This document shows positions 24,419 to 38,245 of a stretch of DNA of 64,000 nt, piece by piece. A program made the position numbers and the translations under genes. The notes beneath the pieces were generated by a model. That model searched no databases and was not told the origin of the DNA. It saw only the letters and a list, made by a program, of their open reading frames with translations. Origin of the DNA: Pseudoscleropodium purum. Taxonomy: Eukaryota > Streptophyta > Bryopsida > Hypnales > Brachytheciaceae. The first letter of the stretch is position 1, and each line of letters starts with the position of its first letter. The stretch covers positions 17,608,001 to 17,672,000 of the forward strand of contig OZ017795.1 in the NCBI GenBank assembly GCA_963969395.1. Direction: 5' to 3'.

Positions 24419-26039
24419 AGATTTTTGGCTCCTATTAAGTGAAATTTTAGATGAACCTCTTCCCTACTCTCAAGCCATTCTATACTATAGTTGGAAGAAT
24501 ACCATCAAGATTGAAGTCCATTCCATAAATAGAAACCACACCTAAAAATTATAGACAAACAATCCAAAATGAAGTCTATTATTGCAAAATGGATATTTAA
24601 AGCCAAACAAGATCTTACAAGAAAAATGGTGAAACAAAAGACACACATTATAGACCAAGGTTTTTAGTAGCAAGAAGAAATAGACTACAAGGATTTTCTT
24701 GCTCCAATCATGTAATGGTCCATGGTATGCATTATCTTCTCACTTGCCACTAAATATGGGAAGACACTTCATCACATGGATGTGATCACTACCTTTTTAA
24801 ATGGTACATTTGAAAATTATGTAATTATAGAGATTTTAGAGGGCTTCTTGCATGTTGAAGACTTAACAATGGTTTGTAGGGTCAAAAAAACATTCTATAG
24901 CCTATACTAATCATCAAGAGCTTGGTACAAAGCAATAGACACCTAGCTTCTTTCTTAAGGCTTAATTCACAATCTTGTCAATACAAACTTGTACTATTGT
25001 TCAAAAAATGGAAAAATCATGATTGTTCTAGTTTATGTAGAATTGTGGATGATCTTCTGATTAAAAGTAGTAATATTGATACTATTGCATGCCTCAAAAT
25101 TGCATAAATTTTTTTTGAATTCATAAACTTGAACATGGTGTCACACTATTTGAGATTAAAGATTTCATATACAAAGTCAAGAATCTTTATTCATTAATAT
25201 TCTTCTATTATCCGATTGCTGGAAAAATTTGGTATATAATAATGTAACCCAACCAAGCTACATTTGGATTCTAAAGTTCAATTATTGAAGCATATAGGGA
25301 CATCCAAGGTCAATCCTCACTTACTTCATTCAATCATCAGAAATCTTATTTATTCAACCAATACACATCTAAAATTTTGTTACGTTGTGAACTACATTAG
25401 TTGATATATGGAAAATCCTAAACAAGCACATCTATAAGTTGCAAAACGCATTTTCTACTATCTAAAGGGTATGATCAACTTTGGCCTCCTATTCTCTTCC
25501 AACAATTATTTTCTTCTTTGCACCTTCATCAATTTTGACTAAAGGTAACACCAAGACACTCACCAATTTACTTCTAGATTCATTCACAAGCTCAAAAAGA
25601 ATAACATTCTATAGACTACTAAACTCAATCTACTATTTCTCTCTCTACTACATAAGTGGAGTATCAAATCTTGAATGATGCAACCAAGTATAGAAATTGT
25701 TTACAACAACTATTATATAAATTAGGTGAACCACAAACCCAAGTACCCAACCTATAGATGTATTTAGTAATAACCAATCATGCATATATGTTTAGTTTAT
25801 AACCCAATTTTTCATGCACATATAAAACATATAAGCATCTAGAAACATTTTGTTAGAGTAAAAAACCACAACAAAACATTAGTAATCATTTTGTTTCAAC
25901 CTTACATTAGAAAGCTAACTTCCTTACCAAACTTATTGTTTATCATGCTTTTATTACCAATTTGTAAAGAACAGAGATCCAATCATCTCCCCATTTAACC
26001 TAGAGACATTGATCTTACTAATTTAAAAAAAATCTAACC

Positions 26040-26880
26040 CTCACCCATATTGGGATATATCACCCGTCTATTCATAACACCCTCTAGTTATTTTGTGTTT
26101 AAAGTTTGGAGCCTGAGAATTCATCGTAATACTATTATTGTTTCACCACATACTAGAATTTGCAAAATAATCCTCCTAGTCTTTGTCTTCATAGTAAATT
26201 CCAAATTGTGAATTGTAAGTTATTTTTCTTCTACCTCTAACTTTTCTATTTAATTAACCACTACAACTACAAATTGATACAATTAAGTGATAGAAGACGT
26301 GTTCCATTACCTAGATGCTACAATGACACATCACCAATAGACAAAACAATGGCACAAACATCACCAACTTTAGCTATCTATGAATCAACACTAATGAAAC
26401 TAATTAGTCTTGGCGGAGATATTATGATGTCCAAGTGTCCAGATGCATTTGTGGATGTGAGCTTTGGGACGTCTTATGACATTCAACTTACAATTTACAA
26501 CTTACAACTTAATTACATATTCTAAACTTCAAACTCCAAATTCCAACTTCCAATTTCTAATTTCCTACTTACAACTTACAAATTCTAAACTCTAAACTCT
26601 AAACTTTAAGCTCCAACTTACAATTTTCAACTTACAACTTTAGTTATAACTTACAACTTTAGTTATAACTTACAACTTTAGTTATAACTTACAACTTTAG
26701 TTATAACTTACAACTTTAGTTATAACTTACAACTTACAAATTCTAAACTCCAAACTTCAATTTCCAAGTTACAATTTTTAACTTACAGATTCTAAACTCT
26801 AAACAACTTATAGAGTCTAAACTCTAAACTGTAAAACCCAAACTTCAAATTTCAAACTCCAAACTTTAACTTCTATTTTT
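26040..26880. repeat. Low-complexity region with telomere-like heptamers
   Basis: From about 26480 to 26870 the DNA is built of AACTTACAA and TCTAAACTCTAAACTCTAAA words. The latter resembles a degenerate plant telomere heptamer (CCCTAAA), though the exact unit is absent. It contains the 19-bp tandem array at 26630-26735. Upstream of 26480 I see only unassigned AT-rich DNA. Confidence 0.45.
26630..26735. repeat. 19-bp tandem repeat, 5 copies
   Basis: Five near-identical copies of TAGTTATAACTTACAACTT in perfect register. Confidence 0.9.
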
Positions 26881-29800
26881 TTGTAGTATTTTCATTTAGT
26901 GCTGGGTGATTGCAAAAGATACTTCTCATTTTTGTAGCGTTTTGTCAATTTGCAATTTCTAAGCTCAATATTACAAGTAGTGTAAATACTACAAATTAGA
27001 TCAATTCCAACCATTGATTAAAAAATTGATGGCCAGAAGTACAATTTTGAATACCATAAGTACTTACAAGTTCTAAAATAGAACTATTTGAAAAAAAAAA
27101 GATTATCATAGAAAATAGATACAATGAGGTATAAACTAATAGTAAAAAACAAATATGAATAATAAAAATTAAAAAGTTGACAATTTGTGTAGAAAGTGAA
27201 CTCAATGATGACCAAATTTCATCAAAAAATGAAGTCAAAACCATCTTCAATCTTCAAAAATGCGCACACAAAGGAGTCCTATTTGGACAAATATAGAGGT
27301 TGTAAAATAACCTGCTTTTAGATTTCCTTTGGTAGTTATGTGTCTCCCTACTATAAGAACAAACCACAAAAATTTCAACTCTACATCATTAATTTTAGAT
27401 ACTCCACAGTACTAAGAAACCCTGAACTTTAAAGTGTGACAAATAGCAAAATTGATTTTTAAATATTATTATTTTTTTATTCTTAAAAATAAAAAATATG
27501 TTTGCAATCAAATTAGCCATATTTAATAAAAATTTCAAGTTCATTAGACCTTACCTTTAAAAAATCTAGCAAAAAACAACTCGGTCACTTTCAATGTGAT
27601 ACAATAAGTACAAGTTTTTCTTACACTCACCTATTGTCATTTCATCTAGCGTTCTAATAAGATGAATGATGGTTTTTAAAAAGCTAGTACAATTTCCTAC
27701 TTCTCCTCAAAATTTCAACTCATTCTAATACTCTGTCCAACTTCTATAGCTATTCAAAGTTTTGACTTTGAAAAAAGAAGGTAGCATACTTTTCTTCATT
27801 TCATCACTTACAATTCACTCATACAAACTTTAAATAAAATGAATGATAACTTTATAGAGAGTCAACACAATTTCTCACACTCTTTTTAAATTTCATTGCA
27901 AATAAAAAACATCTTTTATGATTGGTCAAAATCTCTATTTTTTAATATAAGAGGCAATAGAATTCCCTCCATTCAAACTAGTATAACTTTAAATTGACAA
28001 CTTTAAATTAAGCAAGTGAGATAAATTTAAAAACACCACACCATGATACACAATATCTATAATTTTCAATCTAAATTTTTTCATATACAACACACTATGG
28101 CTCTTCAAACATTTGGGCCTTACAAGCAACAACAAGAGAGATGATGAATAGTGTCTTTTTTTTCCTCGATCTTATCTTCTACGTAAATCACACAAATCAA
28201 ATAAACTTCGATTCATATTTTGACTATGTGGCCTTTCTAACACTCATTGGTTATGAATTTTGTCCATAAGACAAATTTCATATCCCCTGTTAGAAGATAA
28301 ATTGTTTCAAAGTTACTAAAAGACAACTTGTTCAACTATTTTCCTTGTATAACTTTATGCACACAAAATTATTTTAGAAAATATTTCAAGTATAGAATAA
28401 AGAAATCAAAACTAACATATATCTAATAAAGTCAAAAAACAAAATTTGAAGAAAAAAATATCATTCCATCCACAAGAACTAAAAGATGCATTTGACATAT
28501 TTGCATAGTCGTTGCAATGTATTTTGCATGATCTACCTTAGTTAGAAGATTCACCAACCCCTCTAATCAATGTTAGTGGCTATAACTCTCTTTTATACGT
28601 CTAACTATATGTGGGTGTTTTATTCCCACCCTTGAAATAAAGTGTATACAACCAAGTTCTAATTGACTTATCAAAGTAAAATATTATTGAATGTCTAACA
28701 ATGTGTAATTCATTTTTGCCTTTCAAGCAATGAATCTTTGGTGTATGTCTATCTTAAACTTTCTTAATGTCGATGACTACCCAAATCAAACCAAATTAGT
28801 ACCTAAGACTACAATTTAACTACAACGACCAAAATGCAAGGCCACTAGAATTAGTCAAGTGGAAAAGCAAAGTAGATTGAATTGTAAATTTTGTTTTGTC
28901 CTTTCCAAAATGATAAAGAAGTCTGATTTTGACCTAAATCCCTAATGGGTAATTGTGGATGAAGTTTGGGCCTAAATCTAACATTTGAAATTTTATCTGT
29001 TGATTTCTAAAATTTTAGCTATCAAAATTGAATGTGAATTTTTGGGTTGTTTTTTATTTTAAAATTTCTACCTAAATTGTGAATTTGACTTGGTTTGGTC
29101 AATTTTAGTTGACTTTCATCCAAATTGCTCCTACTTTTGTTGAAAACTTCATTCTACTCTAATTCATTCAATATTCTTCCAATTCTTGTAGTTATGCTAG
29201 TTTTGAATTCTTAAAAATATTTTCTTTGAAATTCTATCTTTAATTGATCATTGGGTTATTTTTTGACCTAATTGATAAATTCTTGATTGTTCAATAATTT
29301 GGATAATTTTGGATTTTACTTTTACTTTTAGTGTTAATTGATTTTAACTTTTAAAGTTCTACTTCTACTTTTCTCTAATAGATAAAACTTTTTATTTTTG
29401 ACCTCTGTAATAAATTTTATTTACGGATGAATTTTGACCATTGGCTAATTCATCAAAATTCTTCTGTAATTATTTTTTATCATGAAATTTCAAAAGTACT
29501 TCTACTTTTATTTTTTGACTCCTATTTTAATTCTAGATTTTAAGATTTCAAAAAGATTTTCCTAAAAGATTCTTTTAGATGTTTCTCTTATTTTTCATCC
29601 ATTTTTAATTACTTTTCATTCACAGATAAACTTCAGTAATTTTTTTATCTATTGTGGTAAAAATCCTATAAAAATACTTCAATAATTTTTCAACTATTTA
29701 AAATCCTACTAGTTAATTTTCCAATCTGCTATGAATTTATTCTAATTTTAATTTGAAACTCAAAAGTCAAACTATAATCTATCTTACGCTCGAGTCAAAT

Positions 29801-32800
29801 TCGTTAAAAAATAAAATAAAAATAAATGAATATGGTCTATAATGAAATTTTTAGAAATTCTAACATGACATATTTGAAAAAGTGTAGAAAATATTGATGA
29901 AAATAATTTGAATCTTAAAAAAAGAACCCCATGAAGTAAAAATAAATAAATAATTTTTACTTATTTGTAATTAAAAAAAATGAAGGTAGGACTTTTAAAG
30001 ACCACCCAACTAGGGGGCTCCTGAATACTACATGGAAGTAGCTGTAATTGTCAGTAAAGCCTCTTTAACTGCACTAAAGCTCAAGTCCCAAGATAAAATT
30101 GGAAGATTCAACTACCATATATGTTTATATGACCATAAAGTTGGAGATCCCTATCTGTAAAGTGAACGAAATATTCTTTTTGTTCCATAATGAATTTCTA
30201 AAAATTCTAAAAGCTATTAACAAAGGGAACTTTTGTGAAAAATAAATGATTTAGAATTGGCTATGACGAACTTGACCTTAAGGTATGATAATGTTTTTTG
30301 GTGAAAATGCAAGAATTTTGGTGAAAAGTTCAATTATTGACCTCAATGTTGATTTTGTCTTCATTAAATGTTGTCGCCATGTTGTCCATTGCATGCTCCA
30401 ACTCCATCGTCCATGTTTTTTGTAGCATGATGTTAATATTGTAAACTCCCACCAAAATTGAAAATGTCCCAAAGCTTTGTTCTTCAATCGATTTTCCTTT
30501 TTTTTCCTTTATTTCTTTTAAATGTTCTTTTTTTTTCTTTTTTAGATATTTTTTGAGAATAAAATCCTATCAAATCTAATGTTAATTTTTGGTTAATTTT
30601 CTTGAACTCAAATAAGACATTAAGGCAAAACTTGTTTGACTTCTTTTAATTAATAACTAATTGTAGAATCTCTTCAAAGGTCAGCTATTCTTCCTTTTTG
30701 TTTTTTCTTTTTGTCTTACAAAAGAAATTCAAATTATCTAATATTTCCTAATGGACAATGCATGTGCAACTTGAAATTCCTTCATCTCTTCAAGTACTAA
30801 TGGCAAACTTCTTCATGAGTATCTTATTTTACAACTTCAAGTTTGTGTATTTGCTTAAGAGCTTGAGATGGTATTTGAATTGAAGGAAATTGTTGTAGAC
30901 AGTTGGAACAAAGCTCCAAAACTTGTAGTATGCTTGAACTACAAAGGATTTAATGAACTGGACCAAATCTGGATTAGGCTTAGATTATGAACTCCAATTG
31001 AACCTCCAATTCTTAAATTTCGTAGATAGGAAACTTAATAGCTTATTAACTTTAAATTAATGAGCTTGTACGTTGAATTTAATTGTTGAACACCCCTTTG
31101 TTGATTTGATTTCTTCTTGTTGAATTGACCTCTTTGTTGGATTGACCTCCTTGTTGATTTGATTTCTTTTTTGTAAATTTCAATCTTTCAATAAAATTCC
31201 AAAGGAGATTCTTGGCTGTCCTTTACAATTTGAGATTTTGAATGTATAATTTTCAATTCTAGAATTGAATTCCCCATTTTCTTTCTGATTGAAGTTTGGT
31301 TTATATGAGTTGACGTATAATCTGACAACGGTTTGCTAATTGCTGTCTTTGGCCCTTACTTTTAGTTTTTCAAACTGGTCCAAACTTGAACCTATTTTTA
31401 GCTTTTGCTCGCTATAATTTTAGCTCTTTAAATCTCAAACTTGGGATTTAAAATTAAACCTTTAGCTCTTCTTTGAGGACCCTTTGAGGGAAATAAAATG
31501 TAGAAATTTTGACTATGAATGAAGCTTTGCTATTTAGAAGTTTAACCTCAAAATTCTCACACCAGAGATTAGTACTAAGTGAATAGCTTTGTTATATGGG
31601 GATTTTGGGATTTAAAACAAAACACAAAGAGAAACAACAATACTTTGGGGAATTTGTTTTAAGGCGATAGCTTCACTATTTAATGGCATAATATCACTTT
31701 TTTAGACAAAACACAAGGGGTTAGTACAAACTTAGAGTTTCTAATTAGAAAAGAACAAAAAACACTTAAATAATATAATTTTTGGGACTTTGGAGGATTG
31801 CAACAAACATCACCTCCCAAATGACTTCATGACTCATAATAAACTACAAATTCTAACTTCAAAGCTTCAAGGGAAAATTTGCATCAAGTGTGAAATTTCT
31901 CTTTGACAAAGTTGTATTAAAATTGGTTAGTAGACAAGACACATAGCGCAATAAATTCAAGAAAATAATGTTTTTGAGGGACCAAACCATTCAAAATAGT
32001 AAAGTAGAGATACCAATATTAAAAGGAACTTCAATGTCCTTTAAAGTAGGTGCAAGACACACAAAAAAGCTTGATAACCACGAGCAAAATGCTCAAAATG
32101 CAAAAAAAAACAAGAGGTCATTAACAAATGCCAAAAATTCTAACAACGTGGCTACAAATTGGCCAAACAAAAACAAAAACAAAAGGGTGTTTTAGAGAGA
32201 GAATGAAGATCCTTATATACTTTTTCAAAGACCCTCATCATTTTTTCTTTAACATTGGTAATCTTATCATTTTACAATTTTCATCCTAGAACCTTCATAT
32301 TTTCACTTTCTATGTTGAACTTGTACTAATTTTTGAAAAAATGCTCCTAATCATAAACGGATTGCGCCAATGGCTTCAAAAAGTTCTTTTTAATATTAAA
32401 AATCCTTATCTCCTTTCCCTACCTTAAGAACTTAAAGAATTCTAGCCACGACTTAAGATTCAAAACGAAATAAAACTCTAAGATTTGGAGTTTATCTTTT
32501 CAACCAAAAGTAATTAGTTTAGATTTATAAGTAGGTTCAATGCAGTAAGAAAAAATTCTAATTTTTTTAATTCCAATGTTGTGTGCTCTCGACATGTCGA
32601 TCTACTTCACAATTGATCTTCAAATTTGCTGATTTTAAAAGATGTTGCTAATTTTGGCACCTCCCACTATCAAAATGTCACAAAACTTATTGAGGGTCTT
32701 TAAGAACATAAAAGAACTATAATAATTTTTAGTGAGATTTCAACGCATTTAGGATTTTTTCTATGAATTTATTAAACTGAATTTCAATAGTTGACTATTC

Positions 32801-35800
32801 TGAAAAAGATCTTCGGATGATCAGAAAAAACTAAGACTTTTGAGGAAATCTCTTATGGAATTACTCAAAAGATGTGCAAGTTTATATTTTTATTTTGTAT
32901 ATGTAGAAAAGGAATACAAATCCTACTATCTCTTTTAACTTCTGGTGAACAAAAAAATTTCCATTAAAAGACAAATGTTGACAAAACAAATGCGCTATTG
33001 AACTTCAGACATGAATTTTACTTCAAATTATTATATTTATATTGTAGTTGTTCTTTATTGCTTCATTTTGAGTTTCTCCACTTGTAGGATAATAAATGGG
33101 ATTTCTATTGTTTTATCGATAAAATAAAAAAACTGAAATTTATTTAGAAAAATCTATTTTAAAAATTTTACAAAATTTTCTTGGATTAATTTAGCCAATT
33201 TGTATTTCATTGCATAAATAGATATAGATAATTGGATAATTTCTACCAACACAATTATTATTTATAATATGTGAGTTTTTACCCTATTTACATGTATATG
33301 GATTTGGGATGTACTTAGAAAAAAATAGGTGTAATTTAACCAAAAGTTGTATTGATATATATAACATTAAGTTTGGTTTAATACACTCTTTAGGTCTTTT
33401 AACACCTAAAACTATATTTAAAATATATAAAAAATTCAAAAAAAAATCATGAGGCTCAAATAATAAAATCAAGATTCACACTATACAATAGTATTGATTG
33501 TTGTTTAGAAATTCAAAACACTTTTCAAATGTCACTTCTCAGCTATTAAACTTAACACATTTGATTTGCAACAAGACCACTAACATTCAAGATAGCTTTA
33601 AAGGTTCAAATGCTATTATTGTTTATATGAGGTTACTTTTGCAAACGAGAAAGTTCAACTTTATTTTAAAAACATTTATGTAGCGGTACAAGACTCAGCA
33701 ACAAAAGAGGCTGATTCAAGAGTTCTGATAGTAAAAACTCAAATTCCAATTTTAGTCAAAACTCATCATCTTAAAATTTAGATAAAACCCTCCAATTTCA
33801 TATATTAAAATTTAAAAAAACTATACTAAAATAATAAAACTCTAAGGTGATTGTGTTTTTTTAATAGATGGACTATATTACAATGAAAAGACGTCATTTT
33901 GAAGTTACTTAAATAATGTTATCATTTTTTTTACATTATAATAATCAAATATATCAAAATAATAAATTAATATATGTTTTTACATCATGTACACATTTAC
34001 AATATAACATTGATGTGTTAGCCTTTTTAGTATCTATCATCAAAACGAAAAATGTATATGTTAATTTTTTTCATCATCTTTATTATTGAACAAAGTGAGT
34101 AGGGTTTTTTTGCATTTAAATTGTTGTTATGTATTTCACTTTTAGATTTGAAAATGAAGTATTAGTGCTCAAAATAGAAGGTGTATTATAAATGTATAAA
34201 GCTTCAAATGTATTATTTGAATCTACCTCTTTTGAAAAGGTTGCTTGTATGACAATGACTAATTTTGACAATATATTGTTATTAGCCTTAGTGGCTTCGG
34301 CGCCTTATTATGAACTTATGTGACACTACAGTTGTTTTTTTTGCATTTTATAAAGTATTTTGTGCATTATTTTTACAGATCATAAAGTTATTGCTAGGGA
34401 ATGAACCACACTTGTTTCTTGAATTTAATAGGAACTATGAGGCAATTACAAAGAAAGTTGAAGCAATGAACCTCCATTTCCCTTTTTTTGCCATCATGGA
34501 TCATGGATGTGTTGTGGGTGATATATCTCTAATATTGTTTTTAAAATGAAGTTGAAGAGTGTTTTTCAAAAAATTTAGATACTTTAATGTCATAATTTAC
34601 AAACCTAAGGTAATAGAAATAAATAAGATCAAATATTTAATCCCCCTTATTTTAAATCATTATCGACTAGAGACAAAGTAGAGTCCATTTAAGTTTGCAA
34701 TGTTGAACAATTCAAAAAAGAAAATAGAAACTTCATTTGACTTAAACCTATTATTTTAGCTATAACATTATCTTCATTCTTGCACTATTTTTAAAGTAAA
34801 TATTTTATTTGAATTTTACAAGTTAGCTAAAATAACTATAGTGAAGGTCTTGAAATTTATAGAAGACACGAGATGCTTCAATTCCATATATTTTTTGAAG
34901 AATAAGCTGCAAAATTCTTTAAACATGCATCTTGAATGTACTTTAAAAAAATCTTCATGTTAAAGATTTTCTTGAACAATGCAACTTACAACAATTAAGC
35001 AACTAAAGTGAATTAATATTATGAGCTTTGAAACTAGTATGGAGGCTTTTAATATTTTAATATTCGTATAGACTTACATACACACTTGTTGTAAGTCTTA
35101 CATTACATAGGTTCTTGCTGGGCCTTAATTTCTCTTCTACTTAAATTTTATTTTTTTAATCACTTATTAAATCTATTAGTATACTTTTGAAATACAATTT
35201 TTAGTAGATAGTGTCCAATTTTATCCACTCAACATTATCAAGAGGTCGTAAATTACTTATTATAAATCTTCCAAGTGTAAAAAAGCACATGTGTTGTTTT
35301 GTAAATTTGCCTTTCTTGCATTTACAAAATTCTCCTTTTGAGCAAATTTTGCCCAAATTTTCTACCACTTTTGAGCAAACAATACCAAATTGATAATCTA
35401 GGCAAGTGATTGTTATCAAAACATTTCAAGTATAAAATTTTAGGCCTCATTATGTGGATAATACAAGAAATTGCATCTGTTATTAATTTGACTTTGTGCT
35501 AAAAACAAAAAATGATTGGTTCATCTTTCATTTTTATAAATGTCAATGAAGAAATCTTAAATTTCACTATTTCTCACCCCTTTAGATTGCGATTATTTAT
35601 GATTCTTGCTCCGAAGGGCTTGCATTGGTTGCATTTATTATATACTAACTAACATCCACGTGCTATTTTCTATACCTAATAAAAGGTCCACTTATTAAAT
35701 TCTATTGTTTCTATTGTAATGTATTAAAGTTAATGCTTACAACCATGTCTATGATGTATGTAGTTGGCCATGATGTAGTACCTTATATCAAATACCCTAT

Positions 35801-36530
35801 CTGTTGCGGCATCCATGCCTTTATGTTTTGTAGTAGTGTTTGTATTTTAGCTCAATATTTTGTGGCAATGTTAAGATTTAGGGTGGTTTAAAGTTTTAGT
35901 AGTTAAGGTTTTTGACAGGTGAAGGTTTCAATGGTATTGCTTGAATATCGTTTTTCACCCTCTTTAATTGTTGAATGTTAAAGATAAGATGTTACAATTG
36001 AAACCTACTTTAGATATTTGTTCCTCAAAAGAAAAAGATAAGAAAAGTAAACATTTTTTAAAAGGTAAAAAAAGATGACAAAAATCTAAACAAAAATAAA
36101 ATAAAATAAATATAAAAGCCTACAAATATAATGAAAAAAAATGAAAGATTTAAGTTAAAAAAAGATTAAAAAATAAGAAAGATGAAATACGATTAAAAAA
36201 AAAGAATGATAAAGAACATTTTAAAATAGAAATTTAAAAAATAATAATAATAATAATAATTAAAAAAACATTTTAAGAATAAAAAATAATAAGAAAATAG
36301 AAAAAATAAGAAAAATAATAATATTAAAAAAAATTGTTCTTGCAAATCCCTACGAGAAGGTACTAGTTAATTTATTTTCAAATATATAGTTTTATGAATT
36401 ATAATTAATCGTTTCAAGTCATGACTATTGAATAATATAGATTAAGTTTGTTGTAAACATCTCTAATATTCTTATAAGTCTTTAGAGAAAGCTCAAAGAG
36501 TATTTAGGCTTTTATAATCTCATATTATAT
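26880..36530. other. Long AT-rich gene-free stretch
   Basis: Stops are dense in all frames and none of the short ORFs shows coding character or a known domain. Local features are a few 16-23 bp repeats (TTGTTGAATTGACCTC-like, 31090-31170) and homopurine A-rich tracts at 36050-36340. It is probably ancient transposon debris too decayed to classify by eye. Confidence 0.5.
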
Positions 36531-36539
36531 TATTTCCAA

Positions 36540-37155
36540 GATCTCTTTTAGATCATTAAGGCATGAAAAATAGAGATTAAACTTTTAACAATTCACATTA
36601 TTTTTTTTCTAGACATTTACAATATTAAGGTATAAAAAATAGAGATTAAACTTGTATCTATTCACATTATTTTTTTTCTTTCAAGACATTTGAGAATACC
36701 AAGCTAAGAAATAGAGCTTAAGTTTTTGACAATTCATATTATATTTTTTTCCAAAGTATCTTAGAATATCAAGGCATGATAAAATTAGAAAACAAGCTTT
36801 TGTCCATTCACATTATTTTTTTCCAAGACATTTTAGAAAATCAAGGCAAACAAAATAGGAATTAAGCTATTGTCAATTTCTATACATTTTTTTCCAAAAC
36901 CTTTTAGAACATGAATGCAAACAAAGTTATGTTGTGAGTTTTGATCATTCCATAATATTTTTTTCAAAATGTTTTTAAAACATCAAAGCAAGCAAAATAG
37001 AAATTTAAGGTTTAATTGACCCCCATGATTTTTTCAAAAACATTTTAGAACATCAAGGCAAGCAAATTACAAAGTAAGGTTTTATTAATCCTCATTACTT
37101 TTTCCAAAACATTACAAAATATTAAGGCATAGGAATTGGAGACTAACTCGTAAAG
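36540..37155. repeat. 70-bp minisatellite, about 9 copies (first segment)
   Basis: The core CATCAAGGCAAGCAAAATAG or close variants recurs near 36557, 36624, 36697, 36768, 36840, 36913, 36983, 37051 and 37121. Each core is preceded by TTTTTTCCAARACATTTTAGA. Two more copies occur after a 920-bp interruption (38095-38240). Confidence 0.8.
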
Positions 37156-37169
37156 GACCAGCCTACTTA

Positions 37170-38092
37170 TTTAATTATTTAAGCAACATAGCAATTTTAG
37201 GCATGTTGTTGTCATTGTTGATCATCAAATCTTTCGTTCAAAATTTGATAGAACGTGTGTAGAATGTTTATTTATCATGTGAGCAAAATTTTATGACATT
37301 TGAATGCAATAATCAAAAGTTATGGCTTGAAATATTTTTTTTTTTCATAAATGGACAACCAAGCGGATAAGAAAAATCACTTTCTTTAAAAACAAAAATT
37401 TGAAATTGGTTTTTTAAAGTTATATATACATGGAAAGCTTTGAATCATCCCATTTTGATTAATGAATCAAAAGTTATGAGGATTTTTTTTGCTAGCAGTT
37501 ATGGATTCCCTACTCTAAAATAAATTTGAAGTCCTTTATCTTACTCAATTTTCAATATTTTTGGACTAAAAATAAAGCATGGGATGAAGATTGTTTATTA
37601 CAACATTTCAACCATTGGCATTTTTCAATTCAATAATTAAATTCTTAATAATTAAATATTTTGAATCATTTTCTACTACTATCTACTTTTCTTTTTTTCC
37701 TATATGTTGTACAGTTTTAAATGATTTAAAGTTTTTCAAGAAACTATACAACTTATTTAAGAAAAAATATCCAAAAAAGTACTACTATTTTGAATATTTT
37801 TTCATAAAAAAGTAAGCTTGTGAAGTGATGCTACCTTGTTTTTTGTAGGGTCAAAAAAAGGATTTCTATGAATTAAAATGCTAATATTTGGTATTATTTG
37901 CCAATCCTTACAATGGAATTTTCTAAAAAAATTTCCACATATTTTCTAACCAATCTTATATAAGGTCCTATAATTATGTTTGTCAAAAAAAAAGTTTTAA
38001 AATTTGATACTTGTCTTAGAAATAGTAGCTTAGAGGCATTTTTAGTGAAAAGAATAGTCAAAAAGCTTAAGGGGTTAAGCTTATGCTAACAT
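37170..38092 (+). repeat. Dispersed repeat A, inserted in the minisatellite
   Basis: From about 37285 this block is recognisably homologous to 48920-49745. Shared words in the same order are TCAAAAGTTATGG, TTTGAATCAT, CCATTTTGAT, GTTATGGATTC/CAATTATGGATTC, TTATTACAACATT, TCCTATATGTTGTA, ACTATTTTGAA and CTTGTGAAGT. Minisatellite copies lie on both sides, so the block was most likely inserted into the array. No ORF is supported. Its length and lack of coding suggest an LTR or a non-autonomous element. Confidence 0.65.
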
Positions 38093-38094
38093 AC

Positions 38095-38245
38095 ATTATT
38101 TTTTTTCAAGTCATTTTTAGGATATTAAGGTATGAACAATATATATTAGGACTTTGTAAACTCATATTTGGTTGTTTTTTTTAACACATTTTTAGATCAT
38201 CAATGCATGAACCATATAGATTTGAGCAATTGCAAAACTCAAATA
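38095..38245. repeat. 70-bp minisatellite, last two copies
   Basis: TATTAAGGTATGAACAATAT (about 38129) and CATCAATGCATGAACCATAT (about 38199), each preceded by a TTTTTTTT-AAGTCATTTTTAG-like stretch. They resume the array that ends at 37155. Confidence 0.7.

Larger units (their letters stand above)
21309..25990 (+). mobile_element. Degenerate Ty1/copia retrotransposon
   Basis: Domains occur in copia order with many stops and frameshifts. Gag begins near 21309 (the MANYYVWSLKMKVMLKRDN segment resembles the copia gag start). A zinc knuckle at about 22105 reads CYSHGKIGHFAKDC, with His replacing the second Cys. The protease/pre-integrase region has LTNVKYVLSMQKNLISIESI (22423). The integrase core has LQTNQGGEFKSTKF, then TPQQNDIAKR (23030-23170). 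Reverse transcriptase has LHHMDVITTFLNGTF and SRAWYKAIDT (24770-24940). The RNase H end has WLQQLLYKLGEPQTQ-like and FHAHIKHISI-like text (25690-25840). Integrase before RT identifies copia rather than gypsy. Two MITEs interrupt it. I could not delimit LTRs or a primer-binding site. It is not functional. Confidence 0.88.

Noticed and set aside
26480..26870. Interstitial telomere array
   Set aside because: Units are TCTAAAC/CTCTAAA variants without exact CCCTAAA heptamers, mixed with AACTTACAA words. It is better called low-complexity.
36540..38245. CRISPR-like array
   Set aside because: Units are degenerate 70-bp minisatellite copies without unique spacers, in a plant nuclear context.
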